A stretch of DNA of 64,000 nucleotides from Shouchella oshimensis. Its GTDB lineage: Bacteria; Bacillota; Bacilli; Bacillales; Bacillaceae_D. The position numbers and the translations under genes were made by a program. Below, in pieces: positions 48,893-56,604 of this stretch (position 1 is the first letter of the stretch; every line of letters begins with the position of its first letter). The notes beneath the pieces are model-generated. The model was not told where the DNA came from and did not search any database. It saw only the letters and a list, made by a program, of their open reading frames with translations. The DNA lies in contig NZ_KV917380.1 of NCBI RefSeq assembly GCF_002019765.1, positions 141,849 to 205,848 of the forward strand, written 5' to 3'.

Positions 48893-49089
48893 GCCTCTGA
48901 CGGGATTCGAACCCGCACTCCTTTCGTAAGCGTAGGCTAGGGGAGAACACGCTTCCCTACGGAATTTCACCGACAGGAATTCCACCTGTCTCAGCTAATT
49001 TGCTTTTCGGTGCTTCTGAAACCCTTGCCTTGCGACCCGGTTTATACAATTTGTTTTCCGGCGCTCTTCCCTTCTAGAGCTACAGAGGC
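48893..49089 (-). ncRNA. 197-nt structured RNA with tRNA-like ends, family not recognised
   Basis: On the minus strand both ends fold like a tRNA: a 7-bp acceptor stem (49083-49089 with 48893-48899), U8-A9, a D-arm GCTC...GAGC with GGG in its loop (49063-49080), and a T-arm GCGGG-TTCGAAT-CCCGT (48900-48916) directly stacked on the acceptor. Instead of an anticodon arm and variable loop there are about 146 nt with their own hairpins: CCGG/CCGG at 49037-49061, GACAGG/CCTGTC at 48972-48990 stacked on CACC/GGTG, and two mutually exclusive stems near 48928-48960. No CCA is encoded. TATACT at 49102-49107 could be the -10. It is neither a normal tRNA nor a tmRNA that I recognise. Confidence 0.6.
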
Positions 49090-49101
49090 GTCATACAGAT
49101 A

Positions 49102-49107
49102 AGTATA
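49102..49107 (-). promoter_or_regulatory. Possible -10 of the tRNA-like RNA
   Basis: TATACT on the minus strand, 13 nt before the first acceptor-stem base; the -35 position reads TTTTCT, which is weak. Initiation here would leave a leader of a few nt, as on tRNA precursors. Confidence 0.4.
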
Positions 49108-49359
49108 AGGGACAATAGGAATGAAGAAAATAGAAAAACACGCTGTTTACCAAACAAGCTCAGTTTGTTTTTCTAAAGTAATAGGGTTAAACTAGACCCT
49201 ATTTCTAAGTAGTACTAAGGAGTAGACTAGTAGCTAGTAAAGTTACCTTTCTGATCGCTTTTATGTTTATATAAGTTATGCGCATGAATCATTACGTTTT
49301 TAGCAAATGGTGATGTTCTCTTATTTGAGGGCTTTTTTTATGCTTTACTAAAAATAGTA
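49108..49359. other. Intergenic region with two hairpins
   Basis: No gene seen. AATAGGGT (49180-49187) pairs with ACCCTATT (49196-49203), and CAAAC/GTTTG near 49151-49167 is followed by TTTTT. Their role is unclear. Confidence 0.4.
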
Positions 49360-49388
49360 TTGACAATGAAAATCATTATCAATACTAT
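49360..49388 (+). promoter_or_regulatory. Fur-controlled promoter of the siderophore-binding lipoprotein
   Basis: TTGACA (49360-49365), 17-nt spacer, TACTAT (49383-49388). The spacer holds TGAAAATCATTATCA (49367-49381), one mismatch from the Fur 7-1-7 box TGATAATNATTATCA. Confidence 0.85.
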
Positions 49389-49420
49389 AACAGTAGTAGA
49401 TCTATGAAGGAGTTAAACGA

Positions 49421-50371
49421 ATGAATCGATCATTGCTTTTTACTGCATTAGGAATGGCCTTTTTAGTGGCTTGTTCGGATGGTTCCGATAATTCAACCGA
49501 CGGAGAGTCACAAGAACAACAGCAACCTAGAACGGTCACCGATAAAGTTGGAAATGACGTGACCATCCCAGCTAATCCGGAAAGAATAATAGGTTCGTAT
49601 GTAGAAGATCCTCTTGTCACACTCGGCGTAACACCAGTGCGTCAATGGTCAGTTGCCAGTAGAGCCAGTACGCAAGTTTATTTAGAAGAGCATTTAGAAG
49701 GCGTTGAACCGATTGATTCGACGCTACCGTTAGAAGCTGTTATGGAGGCAGATCCTGATTTAATTTTTGCTTGGGGAGAAGACTCAGCAGCAGGAGGGAG
49801 CTATGATCAATATAATAAGATAGCACCGACCTACGTTATTGATAATGAAACAAAAGATGATTGGCGAGCGACTTTGACTCTTTTAGGAAATGTATTACAA
49901 AAAGAGAGTGAAGCAAAGGCTGCAGTGGATGAATATGATGCCCGTGTAGAGGATGTAAAGGCACAGTTACAAGCAGAAATCGGGGATAGCAAAGTTGCAG
50001 CTTTATGGGTAATTGGTGGTAACTATTATGTTGTAGCACCTGATGTTGCGAGTGGAGCTGTACTTTTTGAAGATTTAGAGCTCACGCCTGCAAACATAAT
50101 TGCAGAATTACCAGAAGATGCGGGAGCTCACTGGAATCCTGTTTCCTTGGAAGCGGTAGCTGAGCTTGATGCGGACTACTTATTCTTAATTGATAGCGAT
50201 CCGGAAACAATTGAGAAGTTAGAGTCAGAAGCTGTGTGGATGAATATTCCAGCAGTAGCCCAAGGGAATATCTACAACCGCTCTGGAACTAGTAGCTGGT
50301 TATACAATGGGTTTCAAGCAAACATGCAAACGATTGATTCTGTTTATGAGGCCATTATTGAAGGAGAATAA
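49421..50371 (+). CDS. Iron-siderophore ABC transporter substrate-binding lipoprotein
   Basis: This 316-residue protein has lipobox LVAC (acylated Cys18), an acidic Ser/Gln linker, and a FhuD/FeuA-type class III binding fold: TDKVGNDVTIPANPERIIG at the start, then EADPDLIF and NIPAVAQGNIYN. It captures ferric siderophores outside the cell. GAAGGAG lies upstream of the ATG. The Fur box in its promoter predicts iron repression. No permease or ATPase gene is adjacent, so it must share a transporter encoded elsewhere. A terminator follows it. Confidence 0.92.
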   Translation: MNRSLLFTALGMAFLVACSDGSDNSTDGESQEQQQPRTVTDKVGNDVTIPANPERIIGSYVEDPLVTLGVTPVRQWSVASRASTQVYLEEHLEGVEPIDSTLPLEAVMEADPDLIFAWGEDSAAGGSYDQYNKIAPTYVIDNETKDDWRATLTLLGNVLQKESEAKAAVDEYDARVEDVKAQLQAEIGDSKVAALWVIGGNYYVVAPDVASGAVLFEDLELTPANIIAELPEDAGAHWNPVSLEAVAELDADYLFLIDSDPETIEKLESEAVWMNIPAVAQGNIYNRSGTSSWLYNGFQANMQTIDSVYEAIIEGE

Positions 50372-50378
50372 AGAAGGG

Positions 50379-50406
50379 AGAGTAGGTGGATTACCTACTC
50401 TTTTAT
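50379..50406 (+). terminator. Terminator of the siderophore-binding lipoprotein gene
   Basis: Perfect 9-bp stem (50379-50387 with 50393-50401), 5-nt loop, T-rich tail. Confidence 0.85.
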
Positions 50407-50501
50407 ATGTAAACCATTCCCTTTCTCCTATCCCTTTTCATGGCTTCGTCAAATACCTTATAATAGGAAAATAGACTTTGCTGTTCAGGAGCTGTTTAAA
50501 C

Positions 50502-51107
50502 ATGACGGAGCTTATATGGATTAGTGGAATTGTGTTGCTACTCTTACTTGTTTACAATGCATTTATACATCCCCGACTGATGAAGATGAGAAAGATTAAA
50601 CAATTAGAAAAAAAGCTAACAGAGAATGATGAATATAAAGATTTACTAATCGCGATGTGTAAAGCGGTAGAAAAAGAATTAAGGCAAGCAGGCGAAGCAG
50701 TCGATGACATAAAAAAGACTTATAATTTAATGGGGGCGAAAACGACCTTGCATTTAGGACAAAAAGCCATTCAAATCGTCTTTGAGCTAGAGAATGAAGA
50801 GTTGCTTTTTGTAAATGGACAGTGGATGGTCAAACGTACAGACGGATTACACTTGGATATCCCATTTACCCATTACGAAGCTGACTTTTATCATGAAGCT
50901 GCTACGTTGTTTCGGCTACTGCCATTATGGTGTAAAGCATCAAACACGCATCACTTCTTGCCTGATGAAGAAGCGAAGAAAAAACGAAATCAAATTGAAG
51001 AGAAGCTGTTTAATGAAGTTCAATTCTTCATCCACTCGCTTGCGACAAGGTACGAACCAAGTCCATTGCTCAATGTAAAGGTACAGCAAGAAAGGAACAG
51101 CGTTTAG
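50502..51107 (+). CDS. Single-pass membrane protein, function unknown
   Basis: 201 residues: N-terminal helix (about residues 4-22, ELIWISGIVLLLLLVYNAF), a short basic coiled-coil (KMRKIKQLEKKL), and a cytosolic alpha/beta domain. I start at the ATG at 50502 behind CAGGAG; the frame is open 24 nt further but without a ribosome site. The TAG stop lies inside the terminator hairpin shared with czcD. I recognise no domain and no functional context. Confidence 0.65.
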   Translation: MTELIWISGIVLLLLLVYNAFIHPRLMKMRKIKQLEKKLTENDEYKDLLIAMCKAVEKELRQAGEAVDDIKKTYNLMGAKTTLHLGQKAIQIVFELENEELLFVNGQWMVKRTDGLHLDIPFTHYEADFYHEAATLFRLLPLWCKASNTHHFLPDEEAKKKRNQIEEKLFNEVQFFIHSLATRYEPSPLLNVKVQQERNSV

Positions 51108-51120
51108 CTGTTCCTTTCTT
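51091..51120. terminator. Bidirectional terminator between the membrane protein gene and czcD
   Basis: Perfect 11-bp stem (51091-51101 with 51107-51117) with AAAG on the left and CTT on the right; it contains the stop codon of the plus-strand gene. Confidence 0.8.
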
Positions 51121-52003
51121 ATTCACGCTCAATTTGAATTGTCGTGTTTTCGATATGAAGCTTTTTTCGGAAATAGTCATTTGCATGCATAAGTACGTCT
51201 TGAGAGTCGATTTTTCTGTCGGCATCAATGATAACATGAGCACTTAAGCGATCCATCCCAGAAGTAATGGTCCAAATGTGGAGATCATGAACACGTTTAA
51301 CGCCATCAATGGAACGTAGTTCAGCGTTCACTTCGTCAATATCAATATGCGATGGCGTACCTTCCATTAGTACGTGAATCGTGTCTTTAAGAAGGCGTAT
51401 TGCTGATAGAGCAATCATAAAAGCAATCAGGATACTTAAAATGGGATCGGCTAGATACCAACCAGTTGTTAAAATAATGATCCCTGCAATCACAGCGGCG
51501 ACAGATCCTAATGTATCACTCAAAACGTGTAAGTAAGCGCCGCGCATATTCAAGTTATTTTTTACATCGCCCCGCATGAGTACATACATGGCTCCAAGGT
51601 TAGCAAGCAATCCGATAAACGCTAGTATGATCATGCCACCACCCATAACTGCTTCAGGTTCAATGAATCGACCAATGGCTTCACGAACAATAAAAAAGGC
51701 AATGACTAGCAACATGACGCTGTTTAATAATGAGGATAATACTTCGTAGCGGTGGTTTCCAAAGGTTCGTGTCTTTGTTGCCGCTTTTGCTGCAAGTGTA
51801 ATGGCAAGAAAACTAATAAACAGGTTAGCAAAATCGTTAAACATGTGGACTGCGTCAGCTAAAAGGGCTAAGCTTCCTGTCCACAACCCACCAATAAACT
51901 GGATAAACATCCAGCTACCAATAATGAGCATAGCAAAGAGTAGATTTCGTTTATTTGCTTGACCAGTTGAATGGTGGTGACTATGTCCATGGTGATGACC
52001 CAT
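51119..52003 (-). CDS. czcD: Cation diffusion facilitator, CzcD family
   Basis: This 294-residue zinc/cobalt/cadmium exporter works by exchange with H+ or K+. The N-terminus is a His-rich metal loop (MGHHHGHSHHHS). Six membrane helices follow with the metal-site motifs HMFND in helix 2 and HVLSD in helix 5, then a cytosolic ferredoxin-like dimer domain (about 210-294). It lies 38 nt after a CzrA-like repressor in the same orientation. The His-rich start resembles that of B. subtilis CzcD. Confidence 0.95.
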   Translation of the reverse strand: MGHHHGHSHHHSTGQANKRNLLFAMLIIGSWMFIQFIGGLWTGSLALLADAVHMFNDFANLFISFLAITLAAKAATKTRTFGNHRYEVLSSLLNSVMLLVIAFFIVREAIGRFIEPEAVMGGGMIILAFIGLLANLGAMYVLMRGDVKNNLNMRGAYLHVLSDTLGSVAAVIAGIIILTTGWYLADPILSILIAFMIALSAIRLLKDTIHVLMEGTPSHIDIDEVNAELRSIDGVKRVHDLHIWTITSGMDRLSAHVIIDADRKIDSQDVLMHANDYFRKKLHIENTTIQIERE

Positions 52004-52041
52004 TGTATACCCCCCTTATTATTTAATAGGATTCACTTTGT

Positions 52042-52347
52042 TCAATCGTGTGTGGCGTGTTCAATGGTCTTTTCTAAAATGTCGAGTACGTGTTCATCTT
52101 GAGGTGAGTAATAAATGGTGGTTCCAGCACGTCTTGATTTAACAAGTCTTAAATTTTTCAGAAATCGAAGTTGATGAGAAACAGTAGACTGTCCTAGTTC
52201 TAGTTGTTCAACGATTTCCCCTACTGAGCATTCTTTGTTTGCTAATAAATGAAGAATTCGAATTCGGGTTGGATCGCTTAAGGCTTTAAAGCTTTGAGAA
52301 ACAATGAACAGTGTCTCTTGATCAAGATCATAATAAGATGTTGACAT
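52042..52347 (-). CDS. czrA: ArsR-family metal-sensing repressor, CzrA-like
   Basis: 101 residues with the winged helix-turn-helix ([22 protein letters not shown]). The last helix carries DEH and, eleven residues on, HATH: the Asp-x-His...His-x2-His set that binds Zn(II)/Co(II) in CzrA. Metal binding releases DNA and allows czcD expression. The imperfect palindrome at 52368-52387 over its promoter is the likely operator. The pair czrA-czcD forms a small efflux operon. Confidence 0.92.
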   Translation of the reverse strand: MSTSYYDLDQETLFIVSQSFKALSDPTRIRILHLLANKECSVGEIVEQLELGQSTVSHQLRFLKNLRLVKSRRAGTTIYYSPQDEHVLDILEKTIEHATHD

Positions 52348-52367
52348 AGCTTTTTCCTCATTTCTAT

Positions 52368-52401
52368 ATATGATTATATGCTCATATTAGCATAATGAAA
52401 A
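52368..52401 (-). promoter_or_regulatory. Promoter and operator of czrA-czcD
   Basis: On the minus strand TTTTCA (52401-52396), 17-nt spacer, TATAAT (52378-52373). The -10 lies between ATATGA (52368-52373) and TCATAT (52382-52387), an inverted repeat typical of ArsR/CzrA operators. Confidence 0.65.
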
Positions 52402-52497
52402 TGGCTTTTCAACTACTGTAATCAAGAGTAGGATTACTTTTCTGTTTACGCGTCCCATGGTAGACTACATGTAACAAAAACGTAAGGGGAAGAAAGA

Positions 52498-52659
52498 ATG
52501 AATGGCAGAAGACGCAGGCCGTTAAGGCTAGGTAGCGCAACTATAATCGGTCTGATCGTAGGGTTTTCGTTTGGCTTATTTACAAATTCTTTCGTTCTGT
52601 ACATTGGTTTAGGGCTTTTGCTAGGGTTATTGGTTGATTGGAATCGTAAGCGTATGTGA
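52498..52659 (+). CDS. 53-residue membrane protein, unknown
   Basis: ATG at 52498 follows AGGGGAAG. The product has a very basic start (MNGRRRRPLRLG), two closely spaced hydrophobic helices (about residues 14-28 and 32-46, rich in Gly and Leu), and a basic end (DWNRKRM). It is probably a small inner-membrane hairpin protein. It lies upstream of the radical SAM gene with a 52-nt gap, possibly in the same transcript. No family is recognised. Confidence 0.7.
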   Translation: MNGRRRRPLRLGSATIIGLIVGFSFGLFTNSFVLYIGLGLLLGLLVDWNRKRM

Positions 52660-52711
52660 TAGAGAAAGACGAATGTGTAATCGTTTTCTCTAGGAAGCGA
52701 GGATGAGTACA

Positions 52712-53533
52712 ATGAAGAGCCTTTCTGTAAGGGAATCGCATCCAAAGCAACTTTTAACAAAAGCGAGTGGTTTTTTGACTGGCTATTCTCACACTTTAAA
52801 CCCTTATGTGGGATGCTCCTTTGCTTGTTCGTATTGCTATGTCAGGCAAATGCCAGTTCAACTGTTTCAAGAGGAAGAGTGGGGCGATTGGGTTACGATA
52901 AAAAGGGATATTGCTCAGCTTCTAGAGAAAGAAATACGTCGTGCGAAGAAACATGGGCCGGTGACAATCTTTATGTCTTCAAGCACTGATCCTTACCAAC
53001 CAATTGAACATCGAGAGCAAGTCACTCGATCATTGCTTGAAGCGATGGTAAGGGAACAACCAGACTTCTTATTTATTCAAACGAGAGGTGCCCTTGTGAC
53101 AAGGGATATGGATTTATTGAAACGTTTAGGGAATCGCGTACGTGTCAGCATGACGATTGAAACTGATTCAGATGACATTCGAAAGCAGTTTGCACCTCAG
53201 GCTCCACCTATTAAAGGAAGAATAAAAGCTTTACAACGTCTCAAAGAGGGTGGGATTCCAACCCAAGCAACAATAGCGCCACTGTTGCCGAGTTCAAAAG
53301 CGTTTCCTGAACAGTTGGCAGATGTGGTTGACCGTGTCTGTATAGATGATTTTTTTATGGGTGATGGTTCAGGAGGCAAGCGTACAGAAAAGCTTAAAAT
53401 GTCTGCTATTTATACTGAACTAGGGCTAGAGAAATGGTATGAGAGGGATACCATATGGAAGGTAAAACGTCGTTTTCTTAACTATTTTTCAGAAGATCAA
53501 CTTTTCATCAGTAAAGAGGGATTTCTACCTTAA
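52712..53533 (+). CDS. Radical SAM protein, SplB/Rv2578c-like
   Basis: This 273-residue protein carries the radical SAM cluster motif C-x3-C-x2-C at Cys35, Cys39 and Cys42 (GCSFACSYCYV), preceded by LNPYVGC, as in the spore-photoproduct-lyase-like Rv2578c family. It is shorter than SplB and lacks the N-terminal part of that enzyme, so DNA photorepair is not implied. GAGGATG fits the ATG at 52712 better than the ATG at 52703. It precedes galM by 21 nt and may share a transcript with it. Confidence 0.88.
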   Translation: MKSLSVRESHPKQLLTKASGFLTGYSHTLNPYVGCSFACSYCYVRQMPVQLFQEEEWGDWVTIKRDIAQLLEKEIRRAKKHGPVTIFMSSSTDPYQPIEHREQVTRSLLEAMVREQPDFLFIQTRGALVTRDMDLLKRLGNRVRVSMTIETDSDDIRKQFAPQAPPIKGRIKALQRLKEGGIPTQATIAPLLPSSKAFPEQLADVVDRVCIDDFFMGDGSGGKRTEKLKMSAIYTELGLEKWYERDTIWKVKRRFLNYFSEDQLFISKEGFLP

Positions 53534-53554
53534 AGGTTGAAGGAGAGGTTTTTC

Positions 53555-54589
53555 ATGAAAGCAACGAATCAGCAAATGAGTAACGGATGGGTCGAAACCG
53601 TACTTGAAAACGATCACGGCATGCGTCTAACGTTTCTTAACTTTGGAGGCATCGTCACGGAATTAGTTGTTCCTGATAAGAGAGGTGTACGTGAAAATGT
53701 CGTCCTTTCTTATGCGGACCTCTCTCATTATAAAGAAAATAAGCCGTATTTTGGCGCTTTAATTGGGCCAGTGGCGGGTCGGATAAAGGATGCTTGTTTT
53801 ATGAAAAATGGAACAAGGCATACACTATCAGCAAATGATGGCCATCATCACCTACACGGTGGAGGGAATGGCTTGCATCAACAGCTGTTTAGCGTGACCC
53901 TTTTTCAGCATGAAGATCGAGTAGGCGCAATGTTAACAGCGGAAGAAATGGAAATGGATCATTATCCTGGAAAGCTAACCACTACGATTACATACATCAT
54001 TACAAATGAAAATGAATGGATTATTGATTATCATGCCACGGTAGATGAAATGATGCCTGTTACACTAACGAATCATACGTATTTTAATCTTACAGGTAGT
54101 GTAAAAAGGTCTGTATTGAATCATGTTATTCAGCTGGAAAGCGATAGTTTTTTAGAGCTAGATGAAACCCTTGCTCCAACTGGATTTATTCGTTCAACTG
54201 CTTATACACCGTTTGATTTTAGATTAGAAAAAAGAATTGGTGAAAGAATTCATTTAACACATCATCAGCTGCAGGTAGCAAAGAATGGATATGATCATTA
54301 TTTTTTGTTGGATCATACTAAAGAGGTCAAGGCTGTTGTTTATGATGAAGAATCTGGTCGTAAGCTTGAGATGAAAACGACACAGCCAGGTGTTGTCCTT
54401 TATACAGGGAATAGCTTGGAAGACGAGTTGCTGTTAAAAGAAGGAAACAAAATAGAAAAGCATGCTGGCTTATGTTTAGAAACCCAAGGACACCCCGCTG
54501 CTCTTCAACATAAAGGATTATCATCTATTTGGTTGAAACCGGAAGATGTTTATAAACACCAAACGATTTATCAGTTTTCAGTTGAATAA
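53555..54589 (+). CDS. galM: Aldose 1-epimerase (galactose mutarotase)
   Basis: 344 residues with the mutarotase beta-sandwich. Active-site signatures are His174 in LTNHTYFNLTG and the catalytic base Glu309 in CLETQGHPAA, with another substrate histidine in HHHLHGG. It interconverts alpha and beta anomers of sugars such as galactose or glucose. AAGGAGAGG precedes the ATG at 53555; the longer frame would start inside that site. No gal operon genes are nearby. A terminator follows. Confidence 0.93.
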   Translation: MKATNQQMSNGWVETVLENDHGMRLTFLNFGGIVTELVVPDKRGVRENVVLSYADLSHYKENKPYFGALIGPVAGRIKDACFMKNGTRHTLSANDGHHHLHGGGNGLHQQLFSVTLFQHEDRVGAMLTAEEMEMDHYPGKLTTTITYIITNENEWIIDYHATVDEMMPVTLTNHTYFNLTGSVKRSVLNHVIQLESDSFLELDETLAPTGFIRSTAYTPFDFRLEKRIGERIHLTHHQLQVAKNGYDHYFLLDHTKEVKAVVYDEESGRKLEMKTTQPGVVLYTGNSLEDELLLKEGNKIEKHAGLCLETQGHPAALQHKGLSSIWLKPEDVYKHQTIYQFSVE

Positions 54590-54626
54590 AGGGTTAATAG
54601 TTTCTATCCCTCTTCTGTAAAGGAAC

Positions 54627-54658
54627 AAAAGCCGTACCCTTAGTGTGTGCGGCTTTTT
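54627..54658 (+). terminator. Terminator of galM
   Basis: AAAAGCCG (54627-54634) pairs with CGGCTTTT (54650-54657); 15-nt loop with possible ACCC/GTGT interior pairing. Confidence 0.65.
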
Positions 54659-54742
54659 GTCGCTAGTGTAGAGACTCAGTAGATTTACATAGAACTAGAT
54701 ATCCCTTATACTACGGAAAAAGAGAAAATGTGAGGGATTTTT

Positions 54743-55486
54743 TTGAAGAAAGGGCTGCTTGTTACGGCTATTGGGATCATCTTAGCGGGTTGTTCATCTA
54801 ATGAAACAGAGGAAGTGATGATCATGGCCGCAGCTAGCTTAAATGATGCTGTAGATGAATTAATTGAAAGCTATGAACAAAATCACGATGTACATATAAC
54901 AGTGAACTATGGCTCTTCTGGTCAACTACGCCAACAAATTCTCCAAGGTGCACCCGCAGACTTGTTTTTATCGGCTTCCATCGCCGATATGGAGGAAGTA
55001 GTAGATGTAGAAGGAGTTGAAAGCTCTACTACGTTAATAGAAAATACGCTTGTTTTAATTGCAGCGCCAGAAATCGCTCCATCATTGACGAGTTGGGCTG
55101 ACCTTACTACGGCTACGTATCAAGGGCTCGCGATCGGCGAGACAGAGACCGTTCCTGCTGGTCGATACGGGAAACAAGCCCTTGAATCTATGGGGATTTT
55201 CGCTGATATCGAGGACAAGCTTATTGTTGGAAAAGATGTACGGCAAGTTCTTACATATGTTCAGACAGGAAATGCTGATGTAGGGATCGTGTATGAAACG
55301 GACGCACGAGTTGCTGGCGATGCGGTAACCATAGTTGCGGAAGCACCTGCAAATAGCCATGATTCTATCCATTATCCAATTGGCTTGCTAACGACGAATG
55401 ACAGTGCGGCCGTCCTCTATGAGTGGCTCCAACAGGATGAGGCTATAGCTACGTTTGAATCGTACGGGTTTCAGAAAGGTGAATAA
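54743..55486 (+). CDS. modA: Molybdate ABC transporter substrate-binding lipoprotein
   Basis: 247 residues from a TTG start (behind GTGAGGG). Lipobox LAGC is followed by the ModA fold: MAAASLNDAVDEL at the N-terminus, NYGSSGQLRQQI, and GNADVGIVYETDA near the C-terminus. It binds molybdate (or tungstate) outside the cell for the permease encoded 3 nt downstream. B. subtilis has the same two-gene modAB arrangement without an adjacent ATPase gene. Confidence 0.93.
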   Translation: MKKGLLVTAIGIILAGCSSNETEEVMIMAAASLNDAVDELIESYEQNHDVHITVNYGSSGQLRQQILQGAPADLFLSASIADMEEVVDVEGVESSTTLIENTLVLIAAPEIAPSLTSWADLTTATYQGLAIGETETVPAGRYGKQALESMGIFADIEDKLIVGKDVRQVLTYVQTGNADVGIVYETDARVAGDAVTIVAEAPANSHDSIHYPIGLLTTNDSAAVLYEWLQQDEAIATFESYGFQKGE

Positions 55487-55489
55487 ATA

Positions 55490-56152
55490 ATGGACCCTCG
55501 GTTTTGGACACCTATATTTGTTTCAGTACAGGTTGTAAGTATAGCGAGTGTACTGGCGTTTTTATTGGCACTCCTGGCTAGCTGGCTGTTAAAGAAACGA
55601 GCTTTTAAAGGAAAGATCCTGCTGGAAACGGCTCTTATGCTACCGCTTGTCCTACCTCCGACTGTTATTGGATTTGGTTTACTTATGCTCTTTGGTCGAC
55701 GGAGTCTTATCGGACAGTGGTATGAACAATTGTTTAATCAACCAATCGTGTTTACAGTTGTTGCTGCGGTCATTGCAGCGACTGTAGTAGCGTTTCCATT
55801 AATTTATCAAGTGTTAATGAATGGATTTGAATCGGTTGACGATGAACTTGAAGACGCAGCAAGGCAAATGGGTGCGAGTGAATGGGCGGTTTTACGCTAT
55901 GTAAGCCTGCCGTTGGCGTGGCGATCCCTCGCTTCTGGCTTTACGCTCGGGTTTGCACGCGCTCTTGGTGAATTTGGCGCTACTCTAATGTTCGCAGGAA
56001 GCATTGTTGGGGTGACACAGACGATTCCAATTAGTATTTATTTAGCGGTTGAAACCGGGAATACGTTAATGGCACTCTATTGGGTGGCTTCCATCATCTT
56101 ATTTTCATTCCTTCTATTAGCAACCGTACAGCGGTTAAAACAGTCTAAATAG
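55490..56152 (+). CDS. modB: Molybdate ABC transporter permease
   Basis: This 220-residue permease has five membrane helices and the ABC-interaction loop EDAARQMGASEWAVLRYVSLPLAW with the conserved EAA...G. The stretch LPLVLPPTVIGFGLL is typical of ModB. It follows modA by 3 nt. No modC ATPase gene lies after it, so an ATPase from elsewhere must drive it. A long hairpin terminates the unit. Confidence 0.94.
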   Translation: MDPRFWTPIFVSVQVVSIASVLAFLLALLASWLLKKRAFKGKILLETALMLPLVLPPTVIGFGLLMLFGRRSLIGQWYEQLFNQPIVFTVVAAVIAATVVAFPLIYQVLMNGFESVDDELEDAARQMGASEWAVLRYVSLPLAWRSLASGFTLGFARALGEFGATLMFAGSIVGVTQTIPISIYLAVETGNTLMALYWVASIILFSFLLLATVQRLKQSK

Positions 56153-56153
56153 A

Positions 56154-56220
56154 AAAAAAGCGTTAAGCAAGTTCGGCAATTTCCGTAAGGTTTATTGCTT
56201 TTTTGCCTAAACGCTTTTTG
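56154..56220. terminator. Convergent terminator after modB
   Basis: AAAAAGCGTT (56155-56164) pairs with AACGCTTTTT (56210-56219), with further pairing inside (GC rich in GCAA/TTGC elements). A-run on the left and T-run on the right allow use in both directions. Confidence 0.75.
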
Positions 56221-56228
56221 TTTTGCGG

Positions 56229-56510
56229 TTAACGACCTGTAACTAGGCCCCACATTTCATGGCGATGTTGACGGTTTCTAGGGTCGACATTGCAATTCAT
56301 CAGCCATTTTGCATGTCGGTCTCGTTGCTCTCTCGAAATAGGTACACCTAAGCAATGAGATAATTCATCAATCATCGAACAACAACGACCGTATTGCTTT
56401 AAATCTTCACGTCGTTGACGACATAAAATTTTGCACACATTGTGGAAATGTCGCGGGTTTTTCATTTTAGAGCGAAATGCATGCATTAATTGAGGATCAA
56501 TTGTGCTCAT
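56229..56510 (-). CDS. Small Cys/His-rich protein, function unknown
   Basis: 93 residues from the ATG at 56510, with AAAGGAG 5 nt upstream; the longer frame begins within that leader. Six cysteines and nine histidines are spread along the chain (HNVCKILC, YGRCC, SHCLG, MNCN, RQHRHEMW), and the protein is basic with many Arg. This suggests metal binding, possibly zinc, and nucleic-acid contact, but I recognise no family. It stands alone between modB and the cyclase gene. Confidence 0.7.
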   Translation of the reverse strand: MSTIDPQLMHAFRSKMKNPRHFHNVCKILCRQRREDLKQYGRCCSMIDELSHCLGVPISREQRDRHAKWLMNCNVDPRNRQHRHEMWGLVTGR

Positions 56511-56604
56511 GGGAACTCCTTTCATATCAATCAGTCGGTTTAACACGTGTGTGTTACTTTACTTTATGATTCAAAGGAGTCTTTGGACAGGGCTAGTTTC
56601 TTGC

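Noticed and set aside
48959-48985. GGTGAAATTCC resembling parts of a cobalamin riboswitch or 16S rRNA
   Set aside because: The other conserved riboswitch elements, including the B12 box, are missing, the orientation faces no cobalamin gene, and no further rRNA similarity extends from it.
48995-49033. Open frame from GCA to TAG inside the tRNA-like RNA, as in a tmRNA tag
   Set aside because: The 12 codons do not end in the hydrophobic Ala-rich degradation signal, there are no tmRNA pseudoknots in the right order, and the RNA is too short. Not strong enough to claim trans-translation.
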